A DNA stretch of 63,028 nucleotides from Owenweeksia sp. (GTDB lineage: Bacteria; Bacteroidota; Bacteroidia; Flavobacteriales; Schleiferiaceae): the NCBI GenBank assembly GCA_028285465.1, contig JANQPD010000005.1, positions 1 to 63,028 on the forward strand. Reading direction: 5' to 3'. Made by a program: the position numbers and the translations under genes. The notes below the pieces were generated by a model, which was not told the DNA's origin, searched no databases, and saw only the letters and a list, made by a program, of their open reading frames with translations. Shown one piece after another: positions 28,405 to 35,425 of the stretch (position 1 is its first letter; each line of letters begins with the position of its first letter).

Positions 28405-28910
28405 TCACCATGGGAAAAAATCTTCCGCTAAATAACTCCTGGATTCATTGCCGAAATCTATAGAAAGAGCCAAGAGGGTTATGGTGCCCACCCCGAAGCT
28501 ATAGGTAACGTTAGCTGTTTTTAGTTGGTAATCAACCCCGGTATACCATAAAAAGCTTCCGCTGTTTTCAGAAAAATTACTGAAACGATTTCGATTGGTT
28601 TCCAGGTTTAGTAGAGGACTTTCCAAAAGATAATTAAGGTGGTGTTGGATTCCAGGCCGTGTTTTTGATTAAAAGAGTAACCCAATCCGAGGCCCCCCTG
28701 TACGGACATCAGGTGATCCCAGAAAAAAATATGCCCTATCCCTAGTTTTGGGGCCAGGTAAGCCGGGGTCGTTTTGCTTAGCTGAACGTGATAGGCACCC
28801 GTGAAGGCAAGCCCGGTGAAGTTGGCGCCTCCCACCTAAATACCGTACATCAATTGTGCGGGTAGCGAAAACGTAAATAGGAAAAGGCAAAGACACAGCA
28901 GTTTTTTCAT
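28405..28910 (-). pseudogene. Decayed small outer-membrane barrel protein
   Basis: Opens with a good signal peptide (MKKLLCLCLFLFTFSLPAQ) from an ATG at 28910, but an in-frame TAG sits at codon 25 (28836-28838) in LMYGI-stop-VGGANFTG, where a Lys or Gln codon would be one substitution away. The reading then continues (TPAYLAPKLGIGHIFFW, GLGLGYSFNQKHG) until a stop near 28615, whereas the next frame continues from about 28625 (ESPLLNLETNRNRF...) to a stop at 28405. Adding one T to the T4 run there would join them. Two independent lesions indicate a pseudogene. Function unknown; a barrel is inferred from alternating aromatic strands. Confidence 0.7.
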
Positions 28911-28994
28911 ACTATCTTAGGTTTAATAATCCTTTCTCAGGATACTATAAGCGGTTGATTTAGTTTCTTTGTGTCCTAATACAAAGCATTATCA

Positions 28995-30050
28995 ATGGCG
29001 CGTAAGATCCTGATCACCGGAGGAGCCGGGTTCATCGGCTCACATGTAGTACGTTTGTTTGTCAACAAATACCCTGATTATCAAATATACAATTTGGATG
29101 CGCTCACCTATGCCGGAAATCTGGAAAACCTGAAAGATATTGACCAGGCACCCAATTACCATTTCATTAAGGCAGATATCGTAGATGCAGAAGTTTTAAA
29201 CCGGCTTTTCGAGGAACATCAATTTACAGACGTCATACATTTGGCGGCAGAAAGTCACGTAGACCGCTCCATTACTGATCCACTGGCATTTGTGCGGACC
29301 AACATCCTGGGTACGGTAAATCTTTTAAACGCCTGCAGGGCTACCTGGAAAGGGCATTTTACCGATCGGCTTTTTTACCACATCAGCACGGACGAAGTGT
29401 ACGGCACCTTAGGTGAAACGGGGCTTTTTGAAGAAACAACCTCTTATGATCCCAACTCTCCATACTCGGCTTCTAAAGCCGGTTCGGATCATTTTGTGCG
29501 TGCCTACGGAGAAACGTATGGGTTGCGGTATATCGTAACGAATTGCTCCAACAATTACGGCCCCAATCAGTTCCCGGAAAAGTTGATCCCGCTCTTCATA
29601 AACAATGTACGCCACAACAAGCCTCTTCCGGTATACGGAGACGGGAAGTACACCCGCGATTGGTTGTTTGTAGTTGACCATGCTCTTGCCATTGATCTGG
29701 TTTTCCATAAAGGCAAACAAGGGGAAACGTACAACATTGGCGGTTTTAATGAATGGCAGAACATAGACCTGATCAAAGTACTCATTAAACAGATGGATGA
29801 GAAACTGGGCCGTGAGCCGGGAACTTCTGAAAAGTTGATCACCTATGTTACCGATCGCCCCGGGCACGACCGCCGGTATGCGATCGATGCGGGGAAAATA
29901 AACCGTGAATTGGGCTGGAAGCCTTCGGTTACTTTTGAAGAAGGACTTTCCCAAACGATTGACTGGTACCTGGCTAATGAGCAATGGATGAATAGCGTTA
30001 CTTCAGGAGATTATCAAAAGTATTATCAAGCGATGTATGCCAGCCGTTGA
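28995..30050 (+). CDS. rfbB: dTDP-glucose 4,6-dehydratase
   Basis: Makes dTDP-4-keto-6-deoxyglucose from dTDP-glucose, the branch point to rhamnose and many deoxy or amino sugars. 351 residues: NAD+ site GGAGFIGSHV at residues 7-16, AAESHVDRSI (about 82-91), HISTDEVYG (about 132-140, with the Asp-Glu pair of this family), and YSASK (about 158-162). The dTDP-glucose site CSNNYGPNQFPEKLIP is intact. No rfbA, rfbC or rfbD follows, so the further steps must lie elsewhere or end in the DegT product. It has its own gap of 84 bases after the pseudogene. Confidence 0.96.
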   Translation: MARKILITGGAGFIGSHVVRLFVNKYPDYQIYNLDALTYAGNLENLKDIDQAPNYHFIKADIVDAEVLNRLFEEHQFTDVIHLAAESHVDRSITDPLAFVRTNILGTVNLLNACRATWKGHFTDRLFYHISTDEVYGTLGETGLFEETTSYDPNSPYSASKAGSDHFVRAYGETYGLRYIVTNCSNNYGPNQFPEKLIPLFINNVRHNKPLPVYGDGKYTRDWLFVVDHALAIDLVFHKGKQGETYNIGGFNEWQNIDLIKVLIKQMDEKLGREPGTSEKLITYVTDRPGHDRRYAIDAGKINRELGWKPSVTFEEGLSQTIDWYLANEQWMNSVTSGDYQKYYQAMYASR

Positions 30051-30094
30051 GAGGAAAGCTTTAAGCTTGTTTTCTTTGCACGTACAACAACCCA

Positions 30095-30102
30095 TATATT
30101 TG
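30095..30102 (+). promoter_or_regulatory. -7 promoter element for the unknown-protein/SanA/kinase operon
   Basis: TATATTTG, exact TAnnTTTG, 22 bases before the ATG at 30125. A TTTG at 30075-30078 lies 16 bases upstream, slightly closer than the usual -33 spacing of about 19. Confidence 0.55.
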
Positions 30103-30124
30103 TGATGCAATTAATCCTATTCTT

Positions 30125-31063
30125 ATGAAAAACATACTTATCCTGCTGTTGGGCCTGGTATTGCTTAGCCCGGTTCAGGCACAGAAAAACAATAAGGCAC
30201 GTGCCTATTTTAAGACCTTTCAGAGCGAAAGCCGGAAAATAAGCCGCAAAAACTACATCTACCTGGAAGCCACTGTGAAGGGGAGCGATCCAAGGCGCAT
30301 AAACCGTTACAGGGAAATGGTGGTGGAACAGATGAAAGAGTCAAAAAAGGCTGTACAAAGAGTAAAGGAGTTTAATGGAGACGATGTGCTTAAACGGGAA
30401 TACCTGGACGGCCTGGATATGTACATCAAGGCCTTTGGTGAGCAGTTTGCCGTGGCAGACTCGCTCAGTGCGTTTAAGTACAATTCTTTCGATGACCTGA
30501 TTGTCTATTACACCAGGTTGGAAGAGGCAGAGCAAACGATGATCGATGCCGCTCGTAAAATTGAAAAGGCAGAAGGGTATTTTGCCAAAACTTACAGGGT
30601 AAGTGTAAGAGTAGATGAAGAGGCATTGGAGCAATACCGCATATTGGACGAAGTGTCTTTATTTGCGCGCGATATGACAGAGGTCTTTTTCCGGGTTGAT
30701 GCGCAGGTGCAAGATTATTTAGGTGCCGCAACACGAGGCAATATGGATAGCTTGCCCTTGATCATTAAAAATATGCGGGGAGCCATTAACAAAAGTAAGG
30801 AGGAGCTGGCCGGGTATACCGGTGCGCCCGAAGGCAACCGCCTGCAACGCGATGTGGAGTATTACCTGGAAGATATGGAAGAGGAACTCAATGTAAAGCT
30901 AATCCCCACAGCCGAAGCCCTGGGAAATGTATATCTTGAGGAAAAGGAGTATAAATATGCCCAAAGAGACCTGGAAGATTTTGTAGAGCGCAACCAGGAT
31001 TACCGTGAAGACTTTTTCGCTTCCCGCCAGTATCTCATCGAAGATTATCTTCCTGAGAAGTAG
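30125..31063 (+). CDS. Secreted helical protein of unknown function
   Basis: 312 residues with a signal peptide (MKNILILLLGLVLLSPVQAQ). The mature part is charged and helical throughout (runs of Glu, Lys and Arg with heptad-like spacing), with no membrane segment, Cys or recognisable motif; it looks like a periplasmic helical bundle. I do not recognise the family. It heads the operon: its stop overlaps the GTG of the SanA-like gene, which itself overlaps the histidine kinase start. This association with a sensor kinase makes a periplasmic signalling or stress role plausible, but nothing in the sequence proves it. Confidence 0.72.
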   Translation: MKNILILLLGLVLLSPVQAQKNNKARAYFKTFQSESRKISRKNYIYLEATVKGSDPRRINRYREMVVEQMKESKKAVQRVKEFNGDDVLKREYLDGLDMYIKAFGEQFAVADSLSAFKYNSFDDLIVYYTRLEEAEQTMIDAARKIEKAEGYFAKTYRVSVRVDEEALEQYRILDEVSLFARDMTEVFFRVDAQVQDYLGAATRGNMDSLPLIIKNMRGAINKSKEELAGYTGAPEGNRLQRDVEYYLEDMEEELNVKLIPTAEALGNVYLEEKEYKYAQRDLEDFVERNQDYREDFFASRQYLIEDYLPEK

Positions 31064-31709
31064 TGTTAACAGGCTTTAAACGATTTGTTTTAGGGCTCTC
31101 TTTGCTGACGGCCCTTACCGTTCTTTTTACCTGGTTGACCTATGTATTCGTTTCGAAAGTACCGAAGACAAAAATTCCTTTACCCTGGAAGAAGTACCCG
31201 AGGAAAAAGTAGCTTTGGTGCTGGGCACTAGCCAGTACCTATCCAATGGCGATCGCAATTTGTATTTCAGTTACCGGATAGAGGCTGCCTACGCCCTGTA
31301 CAGAGCTAAGAAAGTAGCGTATATTTTGGTAAGCGGGGACAATGGAGAGAAAACCTATAATGAGCCGAAGAAAATGCGTGATGCCCTGATCAAAAAGGGA
31401 GTGCCGGCAGAAAAGATCGTACTGGATTATGCCGGCTTTCGCACCTTAGATTCCGTAGTTCGGGCTAAAGAGGTTTTCGGCCAGGAAAGCTTTATTGTAG
31501 TGTCGCAAAAATTTCACAACGAAAGAGCCCTGTACATTGCCGAAAACAGGGGGCTAAAAGCCTTTGGGTTTAATGCCCGGGACGTAGCGCAATATGCTGG
31601 GTTCAAAACCCATCTCCGGGAGTACCTTGCGCGTGTAAAAATGATGCTGGATTTGTATATCTTAGGTACATCCCCTAAGTTTCTGGGAGAGGCGGTCGAG
31701 ATAAAATGA
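31063..31709 (+). CDS. SanA/YdcF-like DUF218 membrane protein, 5' frameshift
   Basis: DUF218 proteins are inner-membrane proteins linked to envelope permeability (SanA, ElyC). The core lies in the frame from about 31170: VALVLGTSQYLSNGDRN, VSGDNGEKTYNEPKKMRD, FIVVSQKFHNERALYIAE. This lacks an N-terminus. In another frame, a GTG at 31063 (sharing G with the preceding stop) encodes a perfect anchor (FKRFVLGLSLLTALTVLFTWLTYVFV) that ends at a stop near 31209. The two frames overlap at A5 (31170-31174); an extra A would fuse them into one protein of about 215 residues. The gene's stop overlaps the kinase start (ATGA). See findings. Confidence 0.7.
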
Positions 31710-33655
31710 TGTATAAGCACGCTATAAAATCCAGGTTCAAATCAGTATGGCTGTTGCTCGGCCTGGCTAGCGGTATTGTGCTCAATGCGCAAACGGATAG
31801 TGCATTGGCCTTCGCGCGACAAAGCGGAAACGACAGTATCCTTATACGAGCGCTGGAAAAGTCGGTTATTCCCGTAGTAAACAAAGATCCGCAAAAGGCA
31901 CGAGCATATGCCGTAGAAGCCATTGCTTTAAGCCTGGAACATCCCGGTAAGGGTTTACTGGCCAGAGCCTACAACGCGATGGGTATAGTATATGACGTAA
32001 GCGCTAAATACGATAGTGCCCTGTATATGTACCGGAAATCGGTTGAAAACGCCCCGCCTATCGAGAGAAGCGGCTTTCTCGGTGAACCGCTGAATAATAT
32101 CGGACTCGTATACTGGAACCAGGGGTTCAATGAAAAGGCCATTGAACACTTTACAAAAAGCCTGGAGATATTTAAGGCCCATAACCTGGATAGAGGTGTG
32201 GCGCATAACCTAAACAACATTGCCCTGGTTTACCAGGATATGAAGCGGTATCAAGATGCCCTGGTGTATCAAAAGAAAGCCCTGGAAATAAGAGCGCGCA
32301 TTAATGACAAATATGGGTTGGGCGCCTCTTATAGTAACCTCGGCAATCTCTATGCAGAGTTTGAAAAGTACGATAGTGCACTGGTCTTTTTTAACAAAGC
32401 CCTAGAAATAAAAAAGAAAACCAACGACCGGCTGGGCATTGCTATTGCCTATAATAATTTAGGCGTTACCTACCGTAGCCTGGGCGCAAGTGTAAAGGCC
32501 ATCTCATTTATACAAAAAGGGATATCCATTGCCAAGCTTGTAGATGCAAACAATCAGTTACTCCAAGATTACTGTACCCTGGTAAAAGTATATGTAGAAC
32601 AAGGAGACCACAAAACTGCCCGGGCCTACCTGGATTCTGCGGCAACTATGGCGTTTGATATGGGTTCTCAACTAAGGCTAAGAGACTATTATTCCGCTTG
32701 TTTGCGACTGGATTCTGCTACAGGGAATATTGCTGGTTTGGCCAAAAACTGGCCTAAGTTTTACAGGCTTAACCAGGCCATTTACAACCTGGAGGCAGAA
32801 GAAGCCATCAGCACCATACAGGCTAAGTATGAAACGGCCGAGAAAGAAGCGGAAATAGCCAGAAGTAAAGCACAGATAGCTGAGCAATCGCTTATGCTTA
32901 AAGCGCGTACCGTATGGATCGTAGTACTCACTTCCTTTTTTCTCCTGGCCATTTTTGCAGGGCTGGCCATTCGCCACCAGGCAAAGCTCAGGCAACAAAA
33001 GCTGGTGGCAGAAAACGCCTTAAAAGAAGAAAAAAGCAGGGCTGAACTACGTGAAAAAATACAGGAAGAGCGCCAGCGTATAGGTCGCGACTTGCATGAC
33101 CACATAGGGGCACAGCTAACGATCATTACATCTTCTTTAGACGCGCTGGCCTATAAAGAAGGGGCCAATAAATCAAATTATGATCAAATAAGTAACCAGA
33201 CCAGGGAAACCATGGGGCAATTGCGGGAAACCATATGGGCCATGAGCAATGAGCATACCAGCGTAGAAGCCCTCTCCTCCAAGTTACGCGAATCCGTAGG
33301 CAAGTTGGCCTCCCTGCTGGAGGAACAAAAGATCCACATAAGCGTAAGCGGCAATGGGCACGCTCTGTTGGGGCCAGCCAAAACCATAGCGGTTTTCAGG
33401 ATGTGCCAGGAGGCACTGAACAACGCATTAAAACACGCAGACTTTAAAACGCTGGACATTAGCTTCAACATAAAAAAAGGCAGGCTCACAATAGAAGTAA
33501 CAGATGACGGAAAAGGATTTGACCCTACTGTGATGCAGTCGGATGGTTATGGATTGAACAATATGAGACACCGTATCGAGGAAGTAGGCGGGGACTTTTC
33601 CCTGCATAGCGAAGAGGGAAAAGGGACCCGTATAAAAGCGGAACTTCCGGTCTGA
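31706..33655 (+). CDS. TPR-containing sensor histidine kinase (HisKA_3 type)
   Basis: 649 residues: N-terminal signal (SRFKSVWLLLGLASGIVLNAQ), about five TPR units in the periplasm (FNEKAIEHFTKSLEIFKAH, YQDALVYQKKALEIRAR, YDSALVFFNKALEIKKK), a membrane helix at about 410-430, a coiled-coil linker, and the kinase. The phosphoacceptor is in RIGRDLHDHIGAQLTI (His at about residue 461), and the ATPase shows CQEALNNALKHA, TDDGKGFDP and GYGLNNMRHRI. The HisKA_3 class pairs with LuxR-type regulators, such as the one 152 bases downstream. Signal unknown; the TPR domain suggests protein ligands. Confidence 0.93.
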   Translation: MMYKHAIKSRFKSVWLLLGLASGIVLNAQTDSALAFARQSGNDSILIRALEKSVIPVVNKDPQKARAYAVEAIALSLEHPGKGLLARAYNAMGIVYDVSAKYDSALYMYRKSVENAPPIERSGFLGEPLNNIGLVYWNQGFNEKAIEHFTKSLEIFKAHNLDRGVAHNLNNIALVYQDMKRYQDALVYQKKALEIRARINDKYGLGASYSNLGNLYAEFEKYDSALVFFNKALEIKKKTNDRLGIAIAYNNLGVTYRSLGASVKAISFIQKGISIAKLVDANNQLLQDYCTLVKVYVEQGDHKTARAYLDSAATMAFDMGSQLRLRDYYSACLRLDSATGNIAGLAKNWPKFYRLNQAIYNLEAEEAISTIQAKYETAEKEAEIARSKAQIAEQSLMLKARTVWIVVLTSFFLLAIFAGLAIRHQAKLRQQKLVAENALKEEKSRAELREKIQEERQRIGRDLHDHIGAQLTIITSSLDALAYKEGANKSNYDQISNQTRETMGQLRETIWAMSNEHTSVEALSSKLRESVGKLASLLEEQKIHISVSGNGHALLGPAKTIAVFRMCQEALNNALKHADFKTLDISFNIKKGRLTIEVTDDGKGFDPTVMQSDGYGLNNMRHRIEEVGGDFSLHSEEGKGTRIKAELPV

Positions 33656-33807
33656 AGCGTCCTCGTGCACATTCGGGGAATACGCATTGCCTTCTGGTTT
33701 TGTACTTTATGCGTTTTACAACAACCGCTTAAATAGGGCATTTGACGTATAGCCGGCATGCGGGCAGAAAGCTAGTTTCGTGGAACAGACTTTTAATTAA
33801 AAGGTAT

Positions 33808-34461
33808 ATGCCTTTGAAAATACTAATAGCCGAAGACAACAACCGCCTGGCCCGTGCGCTTATCGAAAAGCTGGCCTTTTTTGATGACTTTCAGGTAAAG
33901 GGCTGGGAGCCAAACGGACAGGCCTTGCTGGACAGGGTGGAGCGCGAAAAAGTAGTAGACCTTGTGTTAATGGATGTAAACATGCCGGTACGCGATGGCA
34001 TTTCAGCTACAGAAGAACTCAAGAAACGCTTCCCCCAGGTAAAGGTGGTCATGAGCACCGTTTTCGATGAAGAAGAGTACATTTTTCGTGCTATACTGGC
34101 CGGGGCAAACGGTTACCTGCTTAAGGACGAGCGTCCGGAAAAGTTACATGCCGCTATTAGGGAAGTGATGGAAGGAGGCGCGCCTATGAGCGCGACCGTT
34201 GCCCGTAAAGCTTTAAACCTCATCCGGTACAATGCCCGTCTAACGGAAAAAGAGACAGAAAGCCAGGAATTTAACCTTACGCCCCGGGAATATGAGATCC
34301 TGGAACAACTGGGTACCGGGCGCAATTATAATGAAATTGCCGGGAACCTGTTCATAAGCGCAGGCACGGTGCGCAAGCACATCGAGAATATCTACCAGAA
34401 ACTACAGGTGCACAACAAAGTAGAGGCTATACAAGTAGCGCTGAGAAACAGGTTGATTTAA
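33808..34461 (+). CDS. LuxR/NarL-family response regulator
   Basis: 217 residues from the ATG at 33808 (MPLKILIAEDNN; an upstream reading to 33742 would add an unconserved tail). Receiver domain with acidic pocket EDN (about 8-10), phosphorylated Asp in LVLMDVNMPVRDG (about residue 57), Thr/Ser in MSTVFDE and Lys in LLKDERPE. A linker leads to a LuxR helix-turn-helix: LTPREYEILEQLGTGRNYNEIAGNL and SAGTVRKHIENIYQKLQVHNK (about 152-205). It is the natural partner of the upstream kinase. Its stop lies directly against the yqeY stop on the other strand. Confidence 0.93.
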   Translation: MPLKILIAEDNNRLARALIEKLAFFDDFQVKGWEPNGQALLDRVEREKVVDLVLMDVNMPVRDGISATEELKKRFPQVKVVMSTVFDEEEYIFRAILAGANGYLLKDERPEKLHAAIREVMEGGAPMSATVARKALNLIRYNARLTEKETESQEFNLTPREYEILEQLGTGRNYNEIAGNLFISAGTVRKHIENIYQKLQVHNKVEAIQVALRNRLI

Positions 34462-34914
34462 CTATTGGCTCAACAGTTTACGTACCTGTGCTGAAATAGT
34501 CTTTCCATCGGCGCGACCGGCAAGCTCCCTGGAAGCCACACCCATCATCTTCCCCATATCCTGAGGCCCTGCAGCGCCTACCTTTTCCTTGAGCCCGGTT
34601 AAATAAGTTACCAGTTCGGCTTCATCCATTTGCCTGGGCAAAAAGCCTTTAATAACTTCCAATTGTGCACGTTCTTCATCGGCCAGGTCTTCGCGCCCCT
34701 GTTGCGTATATATTTCCAAAGAGTCTTTGCGTTGTTTCTGTAAACGCTGCAGCAGTTTCAGCTCCTCTTCTTCGTTTAGTTCACTCCCGGCTCCTTTTTC
34801 TGTTTGGGCCAACAGAATGGCGCTCTTAATGGCGCGCAACGACTCTAAAGCGGTTTTGTTTTTGGCGCGCATGGCCGCTTTTATTTCTTCGGCAATTTTG
34901 CTACTTAAACTCAT
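34462..34914 (-). CDS. yqeY: GatB/YqeY domain protein
   Basis: A 150-residue protein with the helical YqeY fold found at the C-terminus of GatB, associated with tRNA-dependent amidation. Seen: SLSSKIAEEIKAAMRAKNK at the start, a Glu-rich helix (LNEEEELKLLQRLQKQRKDS), KGFLPRQMDEAEL (about 89-101) and MGKMMGVASRELAGRADGKTIS near the end. The length is normal for the stand-alone family. Its precise role is unknown in the literature I can recall. A TATTTTTG element at 34934-34941 precedes it. Confidence 0.93.
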   Translation of the reverse strand: MSLSSKIAEEIKAAMRAKNKTALESLRAIKSAILLAQTEKGAGSELNEEEELKLLQRLQKQRKDSLEIYTQQGREDLADEERAQLEVIKGFLPRQMDEAELVTYLTGLKEKVGAAGPQDMGKMMGVASRELAGRADGKTISAQVRKLLSQ

Positions 34915-34933
34915 GGGTATTCAAATTTTGTTA

Positions 34934-34941
34934 CAAAAATA
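34934..34941 (-). promoter_or_regulatory. -7 promoter element for yqeY
   Basis: Minus strand TATTTTTG, exact TAnnTTTG, 19 bases before the ATG at 34914. Confidence 0.5.
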
Positions 34942-34945
34942 AGCC

Positions 34946-35356
34946 TTACAAATTGCGTAGGGCAGCTACTTTTTCAGGGGTTATCCGCAAATCTATTTTT
35001 GCTATTTCTATGCGCACATAATTTATGATGGCAGCAACTTCCTCATTTTTTAATCCTGTAATTGGAGCCATTTCCTTGTTGTACTCCTTTCCGTTTACCG
35101 TAATGGGGCCGCGAATTCCCTTTACTATATTCCGTACCATAAGCGTGTCGTTGCCCACCCAGGCAGTATCCGTAAGGGGAGGATAACTTTTTAGAAAGCC
35201 TTGCCCTTTCTTCCTGTGGCAGTTTTGGCAGTGCTTTTTATAAAGCGCTTTACCTTCGGGTAAGGAGTCCGTTTTTCCTTGGAAAGAAAAACCAGCAAGA
35301 AATACAGCAGCCCCGAGTACAGCGCAGAGAAATAGGAAAAGCTTAACGTTTCTCAT
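34946..35356 (-). CDS. Cytochrome c, class I
   Basis: 136 residues with a signal anchor (MRNVKLFLFLCAVLGAAVFLAGF) and a haem c attachment site KKHCQNCHRKKGQG (CxxCH, about residues 41-45). An axial Met is seen in NKEMAPITGLKNEEVAAIINYVR (about residue 95), and the C-terminal helix pattern IINYVR is that of small c-type cytochromes. It acts at the periplasmic face, probably in electron transfer; partner unknown. It lies 14 bases beyond the hairpin that follows ftsZ. Confidence 0.92.
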   Translation of the reverse strand: MRNVKLFLFLCAVLGAAVFLAGFSFQGKTDSLPEGKALYKKHCQNCHRKKGQGFLKSYPPLTDTAWVGNDTLMVRNIVKGIRGPITVNGKEYNKEMAPITGLKNEEVAAIINYVRIEIAKIDLRITPEKVAALRNL

Positions 35357-35370
35357 CGAGTAAAGATAGG

Positions 35371-35398
35371 CAGGCCCCGCATGAAAATGCGGGGCCTG
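35371..35398 (-). terminator. Terminator hairpin after ftsZ
   Basis: Perfect 12-base stem CAGGCCCCGCAT / ATGCGGGGCCTG with a GAAA loop (35383-35386). Downstream on the minus strand the sequence is CTATCTTTACTCG, a weak T tract that also resembles a -7 element (TATCTTTA) just before the cytochrome start at 35356. It ends the dcw cluster. Confidence 0.75.
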
Positions 35399-35425
35399 GT
35401 GGTAGGATATAAATGAAGTATAACT

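Noticed and set aside
28669..28896. Alternate frame inside the barrel pseudogene
   Set aside because: Shares no features with the signal peptide or strands; a chance frame inside a decayed gene.
28961..28971. GTTTCTTTG before rfbB as a -7 element
   Set aside because: First base of the element is T-T rather than T-A, so it does not match TAnnTTTG well.
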